Source of the DNA: Collybia mongolica
Taxonomy: Eukaryota; Basidiomycota; Agaricomycetes; Agaricales; Clitocybaceae
NCBI GenBank assembly: GCA_013420905.1
Contig: JAAXNY010000005.1
Location: 3,100,001 to 3,164,000 of the forward strand
Length of the DNA stretch: 64,000 bases
Direction: 5' to 3'
The notes beneath the pieces were generated by a model. The model was not told the origin of the DNA. It made no database searches and saw nothing but the letters and a program-made list of their open reading frames with translations. Positions within the stretch are counted from its first letter, which is position 1, and each line of letters starts with the position of its first letter. This document shows positions 25,132-36,100 of this stretch, piece by piece. The translations under genes were made by a program, and so were the position numbers.

Positions 25132-26275
25132 ATGGCAGTCCCCGGTGGTGCACCAGAAACCTCTCAAAATTCATCGCGCTCAGCAGTTGTTCCGCCATTG
25201 ACGGCAGAAGAAGAGGGTGCGCCGTTCATTGTATTCCTCGTGGACCAGCAGCTAAAACTTGACTAACACAAGACCACTCATAGACCACATCATCCTTGCA
25301 CGGATAACGAATGACGAACGCCCGTTAAGGCGTGTGATCAAAAAGTTTCACAACTACACATCCGTTGCACATACACCCGTCGTTCCGGCTGTTGTTCCTG
25401 CTGGAGGCCCAGCTACCACAGCAGATGATGCGAGGGAGGCGTTTCTGGTTGAGTTGGCAACATTTCAGCTTTCTCTGAAGAAGAGTGTGATGATATGCGA
25501 TGCTGAGGCGAGGCAGGTGGAAGAATATCATCGAGAGAGACAACGAATTGGTAGGGTTTGTAGCAAGCTCATTCATACCACTCGTACTGATACCTTACTT
25601 CGGACACAGATGACGAACATGGAAAGCTGCGAGGACAAATAGAACAGCTTAAAACAGCGTTGGAGGAAGCACAAATGATTCGGCGGCGCAAGATTGAATA
25701 TGATCTGGTTGCTGAAAAGGTCAACACTCTACCCAGTAGAGACGAGCTCGAACAGTGAGTATCAATTCATTAGTTATATCATGTCAAAACCCATCGAATA
25801 CCGTCGCAGATCTATTCAAGCACTGGAGAACGATATGACTGCAATACGCTCCGAGCATGAGACGCAGAATCGAACAATACAGGGGCAAAAATCTGCCCTT
25901 GATGGAATCATATCCGAATTAGGGTCTCTACGGTTCATGGGGAAAGACACAGACATTTCTTCTGCCGTTCCAACACCCCGGACAACACCGGCACCAGATG
26001 GCAATGCGACTGATGTTGGAGACGACATTGCCGAGAACGGGGCAGCTCTCGTCGACGCGGAGGCGACGGAAGAGAAGGAAGAGGGAGAAGAAGATAAGCC
26101 TCTCAGTGCCCCTGGAACTGTGGTAGGAGAAACGATAGAGGATGATATCGAAATGGGAGAAGTCGAAGAGGATCCGAAAAACGGCCGGGGAAAAAAGAAG
26201 ATGAGGGAAGAGCTAGAGGAAGGAGAGGCTAGTGACACAAGCAGTGCCCTGTCCGACCCACCAGATGATGACTGA
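25132..26275 (+). CDS. THOC7: THO complex subunit 7 (THOC7-like)
   Basis: THOC7 is part of the THO/TREX complex that couples transcription to mRNA export in the nucleus. The ATG at 25132 gives MAVPGGAPETSQNSSR. After a first intron comes the family core DHIILARITNDERPLRRVIKKF, then LVELATFQLSLKKSVMICDA and EARQVEEYHRERQRI. Further exons give coiled coil: KLRGQIEQLKTALEEAQMI, RRKIEYDLVAEKVNTLPSRD and IQALENDMTAIRSEHE. The C-terminus, from about 25970, is a long acidic tail rich in Glu and Asp that ends SALSDPPDDD. Four introns of about 50-60 bp are implied. The gene ends 46 bp from the stop of RNase Z, tail to tail, so 3' UTRs must overlap. Confidence 0.85.
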
Positions 26276-26321
26276 TACGCCAATCGTCTTTCGCCCATTT
26301 TTTAGAATTGTTCATTTATCA

Positions 26322-27683
26322 TCATTGTTCATCATTCAAACCCACTTCAATTGTCATAAAATCTTTTGCACATTTCACTTCATTTCCAAACTCCCTAGCA
26401 GCAAGGTCTGCAATGGCCCCCATCATTCGAGTTGCGTCTTCGGTATCTCCACCTGAGTAACGGGCAGAAAAGTGGTTGAGTACTAGTTTTCGTGCTAGGA
26501 TGCGCTTGGCGAATGCACCAGCCATCTGTGGCGTCGAATGTCCCCTAGATCTCGCTCGCACTTCGACAGACTCAAATGTGTCTGATTCTTTGGTAGCTTC
26601 GTCGACACCAGGCAGGTGCGCATTCGTGGCCTCATGGATGAGTAGGTCTGCATTCATCGCTAGAGATGTGATGGGCGTCGGGTCAAAGGTATCTCCAAGA
26701 ATGACGATTTTACGTCCCCTTCTTCGAGGCGGACCTTGCAAAAGGGTCCCGTCGGACAGCTCAACCGCTTCGCCCTGTTGAAGACGTCGCATCGCTGCCA
26801 TCGGTGTGTTTGTTCGTTTGAGGTCTGGGATATACATCTTTGGGTCTATCTTACCAGGTACCGGAGCCTCAGTTACAACAAACCCAACACATGGAACGGA
26901 GTGGCGTATGGGGGCTGCAGAAACAGATACAGCCCCATCGCTAAATATATCAGTCCAAACACCCTCGATTTGAGGGATATTACGGCCTGGTAATTCAAAA
27001 TTATGGGGACTTAGTGCCGTGAAGTCACCATGTTGTGGATCGGAGAGCGATCGTAACTCATGCACCACGTAAGGACTCCCAAGAAGAGTGTGAGTATATG
27101 CAACGCCATTGCGAACGTAGGCTCGTGTACCAAGTGGCCCATATATTTCAAGTACCTACATCGAAGTTAATATGGTCAGTCCCCATAATGTTAAAAAAAA
27201 ACTGACCGGCTGTTGGGTGAAGTCAAGTTGAGCCCTAGAATCATCGGTTCCATCAGCAGTCCCACCAGCACCGTTAAGCCGACTAGCCAATAGAGGCAGA
27301 AGTCCGAAGATGTGGTCACCTGGAGATATCTAGATAAAGCCTACTTGCAGTGACAAGAGCTTCTCACCATGGGTATGAGTAATGAACACCTTTTCGATCT
27401 TGCCCATCTTCAACCCGCTCTTTTGTATTTGATGCTGAGTAGCCTCGCCACAGTCGAAAAGCCAGACATCACCCCCTAAGCGTAGCCCCAACGAAGAATG
27501 GTTTCTTGTTGACGACGGTTGAGCAGAGGCAGTTCCAAGAAATGTGATGTTCATGGATGAGAAGCTAGGTCGTGCCTGGGTGTTTATCATTCTTAAAGAT
27601 AGGGCTTGATTCCTATAGGATATTTCTAGTTTGGCCCTGGAAATACCTCGATATACTGATTTGAGAGAATTGAGATTGAACAT
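26322..27683 (-). CDS. Ribonuclease Z (tRNase Z, short ELAC1-like form)
   Basis: The enzyme cuts the 3' trailer from tRNA precursors. The core begins MNITFLGTASAQPSSTRNHS (ATG at 27552-27554), the usual start of short tRNase Z. The metal motif HTHGDH is completed across an intron (after 27367). Later come PIRHSVPCVGFVV, the motif KIVILGDTF with metal-binding Asp, HEATNAHL, and GHSTPQMAG followed by LVLNHFSARY, the other metal ligands. The stop is TGA at 26322-26324. The frame stays open upstream with two more ATGs, at 27683 and 27764. From 27683 the extra residues are basic and hydroxylated (MFNLNSLKSVYRGISRAKLE), like a mitochondrial presequence, so I annotate from there. Two products from alternative starts are plausible. 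Confidence 0.87.
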
Positions 27684-28666
27684 ACGTTGCCATGTCGCAA
27701 GGAGAAGCCTATTCAGGTCGGCGGCCCGGACCGAGAGGCTGTCAGGAAACAAAGGCCAATACATTTCAAGTAACCGGTGCTGACTCTGAAATAGACTTTA
27801 CCTTTACCCCCAACCAAAAAGTAATCAAAAATTCAAACACATCCCATTTCGCAAAGGAGAAAAGCCATTCTCACAAGAGCGCCATATGGACGCCAATCCT
27901 TCGGGACTAAGTTCCACTCGACAAGTTGGCTCGGGTTTCGCGTGAAAATTTAATGAAGGTACAGTACGTCTTATCTTTCCCTACCCACTTTCCTCTCACA
28001 CCGGATCCTTAAAAATGCAGCCGAGTTCTTGGTCCTTCACTGACCCTAAGCCTACATTAGTACGCAGCACTGATATCATCTGCTCAGCCTTTTTACGCCA
28101 CATATGTAAGTACGTACGCTCCCACCGTCGTGTCGCCGGCTTCTCCCGTGTGCTGGCATCATGTCCCTTCCGTGTATTTGCTAACCTTGCATGCGCACAA
28201 GGAGGAAGATAAGAGATGTAGGGGTCGAGCAGGTAATTGCTTTTGCCAATGTCAGGTGTCACTATAAATATTGAAAGGTTTAACCCTGAACAGGCGCCCG
28301 CTTTCTTGGAGTTAAATGCGGCCAATTTAACGCGTAAATTCAGTCACCGCACGCCTGCACCGCCTGACACCATTTAACAAAGGTTGCAAGGGATAAGATA
28401 GGAAATTGGTGCCAGTCTGGCCCACGCAAAGTCACCCACCGATTTTGGAACAAACGATACTAAATGGAGAAAATCCCGATCAAGTGTAATCGTGTGCAAG
28501 ATATAGGTATGATGTGATAGGTATGATGTGATTATTCAACCAGTTGAGATTATGCATATTAACTATTACTTCCGAACAATGAGATTGAAGAAGAGTGTAG
28601 ATTACTAGGGTCGATTAAAGAAATTCGAACAATCTCTGAACGGTATAATTGTAAAGAGAAACGTCA
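27684..28666. other. Gap of 983 bp without a supported gene
   Basis: No frame gave a recognisable protein. A short tandem duplication is present at about 28505-28534 (unit GGTATGATGTGATA, about two copies). The segment from 27765 contains the RNase Z promoter. Confidence 0.4.
28505..28534. repeat. Two-copy 14 bp tandem repeat
   Basis: The unit GGTATGATGTGATA occurs twice in a row, the second copy with one mismatch at its end. It lies in noncoding DNA about 130 bp after the stop of the exonuclease-like gene. Confidence 0.6.
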
Positions 28667-29576
28667 TCAAAGATAACATCGCGAGAAAGTACTTGGCGGA
28701 AGAGCGGATGGCCAGTTATTCTTTGAGATGGCGGCCTCCCATTCGTCAGCATGAGAGCGATAGAGATCCAGGGCGACTCGCGCATTCTCAAGCTAAAAGG
28801 AACGAAATGAACCGAGATGATGCCAAATAAATTGCTCGCTACTAACCGGGTGCTGTTGCCCTTCTTGGCAGCGTCGACACAATAGCTGCCATGCTAATGT
28901 CTGAAGGCCAATGATTTGGTGAGGTGACCGCAACGCATTCCTGAAAGGCTAAACAATCTAATCAGGCTTTGACATAGCTTCACAGCAAACAACAAACCAT
29001 ACCTGATAAAGTGCAACGTCCCTGGTCGAGACGGCAGGATGGGGAATTCCGAGTACTGTTTAGAATTAAGGGATAAGCGATTGCTATTCTTATCCAGGAG
29101 TAGCCTGCGGATACCTGACAGGTCGTTCCAGATGCTGTGGCCTACAAGTATTTTGCCTTTGATAAGGTTGGCGACATACTGCTGGACCACGTTGAATGAC
29201 CATGTTTCACCTGACATGGGACACTATTAACCAAGACCAACAGTCCGGGATTCCAGGCAAAACCTACTCGAACTGAGATGTTCCTCTGTTATTCCGGTCG
29301 TCGAAGTCCTGTAGTCGGTCACCTGTATTGCTTAAAAGTTAACTTACATTGGGCCCGGCCGATGGCGCTCATACCTGCATGGTTGGAGCGACGTATCTAT
29401 CAAAAATAGACTTTCCTCGATAATCGACGATGGATACTCGGCTTGAAAACTAATATTAGACAAGTCTCAGTTGACAAAAAAAAAACATACGCAAGCATAG
29501 AGGTTGTACCGCCAGGACCGACACCGACATTAGAACAAGACATGGCGAGGAAATATTCGGTGGATAATGGGGCCAT
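28667..29576 (-). CDS. REXO4-like DEDDh exonuclease fold with degenerate active site
   Basis: REX4-type proteins are 3'-5' exonucleases of ribosomal RNA processing. From the ATG 29574-29576 the spliced protein of about 210 residues follows the family closely: STEYFLAMSCSNVGVGPGG, then RVSIVDYRGKSIFDRYVAPT, VTDYRTSTTGITEEHLSS, FNVVQQYVANLIKGKILVGH, IWNDLSGI, RSPHQIIGLQTLAWQL and LENARVALDLYRAH. The usual first motif is AMDCEMVGVGPGG; here both catalytic acids are Ser (MSCSNVG). The motif-II Asp (NDL) is kept. The motif-III Asp of the family EDAR motif is Asn (ENAR), and its histidine is one residue closer. Five introns of about 40-55 bp all have GT..AG ends, and the frame is open to TGA 28667-28669. 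This looks like an intact pseudoenzyme rather than a decayed gene. Confidence 0.78.
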
Positions 29577-30270
29577 ATTATTCAGAGGATAGAGTTCGTG
29601 GGGAGCGTGCCGTTAGTGGGTACTGGTATTGACGTCGGGCATCGAGCTCTCTATTTTGTACCTTTAGCTGATATCCTGCAGGTTTGGATTGGGTATGTGA
29701 CAGGGCAGGATGTAGTATAAGATGTTCCGAGAATTATCGTAGCAGGGTTTGCGGCACGAGGACTTTTTGACATCGGGCGAACGACATGTTTCGACCAAGA
29801 CGGACGCTGGACTAGGTTTCGCGGAGACAGCGTAACAGCGTTGGGAGCAAGCCAATCCTGGCCAGCACATGGGTAGCAATTTTCCCCAGGATTGTCGATG
29901 GGGAGTGCGATCGACATCCGGTGAAACCGTGCGTATAGAAGCCGCCATACGTTCGAAGGGCTCATCGGAATCAAAAAAAAATGCATGGTTCAGTAGATTT
30001 CCCGTTTTCTCTGACTCGAAGATCCATTAACGCTATGAAATCTGACGCCAAACAGCCAACGTCGCGAGGATTGGCCCGACGGTAGATCAGATTTGGTGTC
30101 AGTGACGGGGGCCACAGCTAATCTCGATAACTCAGGAGGACTGGATCACGATGGGATCTGTTGGCTCCATGGGAAACGATGTGCACAAACCCTGGACGAG
30201 TCTAACTTCAAGCTGGTTGCTTTGTTCCGTGGGAGGTAGGGATGCGCGTCAGGCCACAGCTTGGCCGGAA

Positions 30271-30285
30271 ATAATAATAATAATA
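30271..30285. repeat. (AAT)n microsatellite
   Basis: About five AAT units in a row in noncoding DNA. Confidence 0.7.
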
Positions 30286-32035
30286 AATTTTCGATTTTTT
30301 GTGCTGTGATGAAGCTGTAGTACTTATTCGGGTGTGAGTCCAAGATGCGCAAGTAAAAGCCGCAGATCGTTTTGACATCGAACTTCGTCACCAATCTATT
30401 GGGGATTTTTGATGGAGGGCCAATCCAGCAAGGGCCGAAATTGAGGAATCAGGATGGCGTCGGATGCAGCTTGAGAGACCGTGTCGTAATAAGATTAAAA
30501 CTGAATTATAGTGCAATATTTAGGCAGCTCTCATCGGGTGACACGACATCGACGCAGAGAACACGAGTCACTGCGCCTTGGCACAAACCCTTCCCAGATA
30601 GTCAGAAGAAGCTAGATGGGTCCTCGATTGTATTCATCGTGCCGTGACATTCACTTCGTCAAATGACGCTACAGCTATGCTGTCGCGATTGAATACTTTT
30701 CTCGCCGGAGTCCTGGAAATACCGAAATCGACCCGTGTCGTCATCCCCTCCACGTTTAATTCCAACGACCTGGTTCACCTCAACGTCCGTCCTAGCACAT
30801 CAAATCAGATTCACATCAAACAAATCTTTTAGTAGCCCTGTAGGCTGTACCATTTTGACGCACGCCGACTCGGAACTTGGTCTATAATGTGTGGAGGACC
30901 GACTAGTAGCGTCGCCACCCGCAATCGAGTTTGTGCGCCCCCTTACGGATCGTCAATACCCATCCGTGATTGGTAGCAGGAGCATCATAACCTTTTTGAA
31001 AGCTCGTTTTCGTCTTGATAGCCGTTGGTACGTCAGCATCAGGCCTCAGAGTGGGGGTGAGGAATATATAAGACAGGTAAACTTGGATCTTAAAACTTGA
31101 ACTGAATATGGTGATCGCGCCCAGAATTCACCCAAGCGCCAGACCGTAGAGAAATAAATGCCTAACAGGGATATTCACTCCGGGGACCGGATTGTGATAG
31201 GTGAAATAGGATTCAGCCAGGAACAGTTTTAAACGAGCGCCGGGCTTGTGATATAACACATATGTAAATCTAGCCTAAAGCAGGAGGAGGACAAATTTAG
31301 GAATTTTCGTCCAAGAAGAGTTAATATTGTATCGGTTGTGAACTAGGCTACTGACTACACTCTCCGTGTAGATACTGTGTATGCGACAAAAACAGGAAGG
31401 GAGGGGATCGAGCGTGTGTTCGGGAGAATAACTAGTTACTGGCTCTTATGCTGATTTTGATAACCTGAGCGTTTGATCGGTTGGGGAGAAACCTTCCCGT
31501 ATTTGGTGAAGAAGGATGTCTGTCAGTTGACAACCCTCGCATTAAATTCGATTTCCGAGATGCTTTTTCGAGATGTTGGAATGAATTCAATGGAGACCTC
31601 TTTTGTGGCGCCTGGTTACGCGACGGAAGAACATCAGAAAAATTCCAAGGCTGAGCTTGGAAAAGTGATTATATTATCAGAGACGGGGCAAGAAAAATGT
31701 GTGAGCCAAATTGGCATGGACTAGCAGGATTCGAGAAGGCTTCAAAAGCGTCACATAAAAAACAAATGGAACGTTTTGACTACTTTGACGCGGTTGGACT
31801 TTGGGAGACCTTTATGTAGTGATTAGCACCCATCTCCTCATGGTTCCGTGTGCATGAGTGGCCAAGGAAGTTCGCTGTGGCCATGAATTTGTGGGGTATC
31901 TAGTACGCTGTCGAGCCTTGTTGGGATGTTGGTGGGTCGGGGAGGCATACGTATAATGTGTTAAATGGCGTTGCCTCTGTTATGTTATTGGCTTTTTTTA
32001 AGGGTATCCTATCAACATCTCATCTGGACTGAAGG

Positions 32036-32091
32036 CGGCCCGGGGCCCTAACAGCGAAAGATGGAGGTTTGTGGTCCCGAAAGCCGGGCCG
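32036..32091. repeat. GC-rich inverted repeat
   Basis: CGGCCCGG at 32036-32043 is the reverse complement of CCGGGCCG at 32084-32091, with a 40 bp spacer. It stands out from the AT-rich surroundings. No function is assigned. Confidence 0.5.
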
Positions 32092-32509
32092 ATTCGGATC
32101 AATCAATCAACTTTTAACAAATTGAATCTGACTCATCTACAAACAAGTAGTAGTATCCATAGTTCAACACGTCAATGTAATCAAACCATTACATTGTTCA
32201 CATTAGAACGGTGCTTACACGAGCGATGTTAGAAAGAGGGCGTTTTTGTCTGGTTCAGACTCAGAGGTGTGCACCAAATTACGACATATTCGACAAGTCC
32301 GAAGGCGAATCATAAATTGAAGGATTAACGGGAGAGCCGAGAAAGGAGCGGAGGAAACGTAGTAATCCCAATAAGAGTCAATCCCAGGCTTAGACGCTTG
32401 GAGGAAGTTCATGTAGGCTAATCATGCGTCACCTGATGCTAGGAGCTTAGCAACATGCGATAGATAAAGTTCTTATCACTTCAGTAAGCACGACAGATGT
32501 AAGGGATTA

Positions 32510-32992
32510 ATGAAGTATTATACGTTTTATATACAGTACGAAAAGCCCGCGAGGGAGCTCGAAGCCGACGCCGAAGAGCTTGCTGGAGATGATGCATCGT
32601 CGTCAGGTACGCCGGCGCGCTCCAACATCATGAGAAGAGTGAGCACTCTATGGCCCATTACCGGGGCTCTAATCCTGACGGGAGTGTGTGCAGTTACTCG
32701 CGCGAGTTTTGCAACCTGATGGTAGTCACAACAATCAAGTTAGAGATTCTGAGTGTCCCATTTGTCTGGAAGAGAGTCAGGAGGCTAGGCCTTGTAATAG
32801 AATTCTCAAGGTGGGTGGGCCATCTCAATCTGGCTTTGGGTTGACTGGAAACCAAGTTTTCCATGTGAGCACTTTGTATGTAATACTACATGTCTACCAT
32901 CCCTGCCATTAGTGCAAGGGAATATTTCTTGTCCCACTTGCTCGTACGAGCGTTCACGTCACGAGTTACTTTCAGGGGTGCGTTTCACGTGA
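32510..32992 (+). CDS. Small RING-finger protein or gene fragment
   Basis: A C3HC4 RING, the E2-binding domain of ubiquitin ligases, is split over two exons. The first part is ECPICLEESQEA (near 32746-32790) and the second CEHFVCNTTCLPSLPL then ISCPTCSYERSRHELLSG, ending at TGA 32990-32992. Together they give all eight zinc ligands. An upstream exon (from ATG 32510 or an acceptor at 32536) encodes ARELEADAEELAGDDASSS and joins in frame using an acceptor near 32712. The two RING halves are in different frames. The canonical GT..AG intron (32811-32856) would cause an early stop. A GC donor at 32789 restores the frame and gives normal RING spacing (ten residues between the second and third Cys). 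Either the gene uses that GC-AG intron or it is broken. The 5' end is uncertain. Confidence 0.5.
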
Positions 32993-33137
32993 TCGCGTAC
33001 TGTTGGTTGAAGCAAAGCCTTGGCGCTCCTCGACATTGTAGACTACTTCGCTGTTCACGTTCTTTACTGACCTTTCTCTCCTGCTCCTTTAACATCTCCG
33101 AAAACCCACAAGCTCGGGCGGGATATTTGTCGGTCTC

Positions 33138-36100
33138 ATGGCGTTGAGCACGTCGCCTCGTAAAGTTGTACCCCTTGCTAGTGGCGATGATCCAAAGCCG
33201 CGGAAGGATTATTCAGGACCCAGTGTAACCAAGCGTGTATTCTATTGTGGAGTGGTAGTGGAAGGATCTGAAAATGGTCGAAGGCTCTCCGAGGGTACGT
33301 TACCATATACTTCTTGTTTCTATGATAAACGATTTTATCAATCTGCACAAAAACAATTAGATATACAAGAACTCGTCCTTTCTCTTGGCAACCCTCTTCC
33401 CTCTGACGCGTCAGCAAATGTTCTTTCTTCTTCAGGTCCACATATGAATGACTTGGTACGTTTTGTAATCTTAGTCTTGTTTTTGTATATGCCACCCAGT
33501 TCAGGCGTCAAGTCAAAGGCTGAACATGGGGATAGTGAAGGCGGTGCATTTCAATGACCTATCCCAAAAACTTTACGTTACCTGGAACATGCCACTGAAT
33601 GTAAAATGTTTAGGACCGCGCCACGCAGAGGAAGCGTGCCCTCACTGATTCATCCGCACTATCATCTGTGATCAACGAACTCGTGACAAGCGAGCGCACC
33701 TACGTTAAGCGTCTGCAAATACTAAAACATGACTATGCCGACCCTCTGCGCAATTTTGCTCGTAGTAAAGATACCGCTATCTTACCTGCATATGAGGCCA
33801 AGACCCTCTTTGGAAACGTGGACAATCTTCTGCCGGTGAATGAAGCCTTCCTAACGGATTTAGAGAAGATGATAGCACCTAATGGAATGAGGACGGTCGG
33901 AGGTGTGGGTGATGTTGCTCTTCGACATTTTAAGGACTTGCGGGGATTTGAGCAGTACAAGCAATACTACGTCAAGCGGGAAGATGCGCAACTCATTTTT
34001 GAACGAGAGGTATCCAAGAGATCATCTCGTTTTGGGTCATATATCGATGTGAGTGCTTATCATGTACCCCTGTCTATCCAGATATAACTTTTGGCTTGAT
34101 AGCATATCAAGTATCAATCAACAGACCCTAGGAATAGAGTCGGTCTCAGAGAACTTCTCATGGAACCTGTACAACGCATCCCCCGATACACCCTCTTATT
34201 CCGCACCATGCTCAAGCATATGGCTCCTGGTGATCCTCAGCGCGCGAAACTTGTGGAAGCGGATGAGATTGCAAGCAAGATTGCCCTTGCAGAGACAGAC
34301 GAACAGACTAAACGAGCTGCGATCTTTTATTGCCTAACTGCTACTATTGAAGGGTTCCCTCCTGATTTGTTTTCGAATTCACGTCGGTTCATCGATTGCA
34401 TTGATGTAGAAGATGTTCTGACAGATCCATCGGCGCCGTCCGCTAGCTCAACGTCCATTTCAACAATTGCACTCCACTGCACGCTTTTCTTGTTTGATGA
34501 CAAACTTGTAATAGTCAAGCGCCCGGGGAACGGGGAGAAGGGTGGACGTATCTTGTCAGGTCTGGACGAGTTAGATAAAGTTACTAAAGCCGGGGGTATT
34601 CCTGGCGGCAAGAAGAAGAGTGGAATGTCGTGTAAAGGCGTAGTCGATGTGACAGACGTTGTGGCTACAGACGTAGGTGGTGCTGGTATGTTTACTCGGC
34701 AAATATCAGTCATGCATGTCATTCAACGCCGCCTGTCTTTCCCTAGATATCAACCTTTATTTAGAAAACCCACCCCAAGACCAAACCGATCGATGGTCAG
34801 GCCGTCCCTTCCGGTCATTGTCTGTGGTCCATCCGCCGATGCCCATAGACCTCGACCCCACACAGACCGAGGCTGATAAACGCAGGTTCCTCGAAAACTT
34901 GTGGCATGTTCAGGCTACGTTCAGGTCCCGGGCAGGACAGTCTGTTGTCTTGTGTGCCGATGACCAGGAAGTAGAATCTAAAAATGGTGGAGTCGTCATT
35001 GCTAGAACATATTTCAATGTCTATCAACGCACAGCGTTTTTGCAAGAGCTAAAGAAGGTGAGAGAAACTGTAATTTCATTCTTGAGTACGTTTGACAGTT
35101 AGACCTAGACCAAAATTGTGGTTCACATAGATCCCCTTGGTTCTGCAGACCCGATCCCATTTGGCATAGGCACTCCACCGTTTGCACGGATACGAGTTCA
35201 GCCCATGGCAGGTGGACTTTGTCGTTATGCTGTTAGTTCCAGCGACCCAGCCGACGAAGACGAAGAGGATATTGTGCAAACTGAAAGGGTTCCTTCACGA
35301 GTTGTTCAAACCAGTATGCCTGCGTTTCTATGGGACCTGAACGAAACTCACGAACTATTTAGTCCATCAGTTTGGCTTGTTCGAATTTCGAACTGGAAGA
35401 AATTCTCTCCCTTCAACGCCCACGGCACGCTCTCGAGTAGCTATATTTGGGCTGGATGCGATATCTCGAAATCTCTTCAACACTCGTCCCGGGTCCTCCA
35501 TGGGTGACTTCTTTGGAGGTTCAATAAATGGCCATAAACGTACCAAATCAATCACTAGTCGAGCGTCAATGTATACACAGAGCACGAGTACCGGGGACGG
35601 AAGCTCTACGAAATTCTCTCACCGTTCAAATTCGACAGCAGCAACGACAGTATCTGCGATGGATGATGATTCTTCTTTCTTCTCTTCGCGATCCTCGAGG
35701 TCAAAGAAATTGTTGAAACGAGGAAAATCGCCCGGAGGCTCGACATCAGACTCTGATAGATCTCCTAGTCGGTTGGCGCAATCTTTCTCATTCTCGAGAT
35801 CTAGATCTCCATCAAGAGAACGAGATACAGACTACAGCGACGTTGAGGATGACGATGGCACTGTCTTAGCTAAGAACAAGGATCTCGACTCTTCCGAATG
35901 GGATTTAGCAATGCAATTAGAGTTGGCGAGGCGGAATAGCAAGAACCAGCATGGGAAGCAAATGCCGTCATTGCCTATCGAAGCTCCTGTCGAGGCTACC
36001 ATCTACGAAGGTCCGTGAATATTAAACATATTGAGTAGTCTACTGAGTTTTGCTTAGAGGAACCCCATTCACTCCGGCCTCTTTCTCGTGCCTCTTATAC

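Larger units (their letters stand above)
29577..32509. other. Gene-poor stretch of 2.9 kb
   Basis: This is the longest stretch without a recognised gene. Frames are short, and none matched a protein family. It contains a small (AAT) microsatellite near 30271-30285, a T/A-run near 29970, and an inverted repeat CGGCCCGG (32036-32043) / CCGGGCCG (32084-32091). No terminal repeats, transposase or reverse transcriptase motifs were seen. It may be a decayed mobile element, a long noncoding RNA or simply spacer. Confidence 0.4.

Noticed and set aside
25816..26298. 160-residue minus-strand frame, very Ser-rich
   Set aside because: Antisense shadow of the acidic THOC7 tail.
27692..27910. Plus-strand frame starting MSQGEAYSGRRPGPRGC opposite the RNase Z leader
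   Set aside because: Overlaps the open upstream frame of RNase Z and has no motif.
29651..30832. Frames in the gene-poor block (29651-29986 minus, 30372-30647 and 30644-30832 plus)
   Set aside because: No start context, splice pattern or family motif; composition like noncoding DNA.
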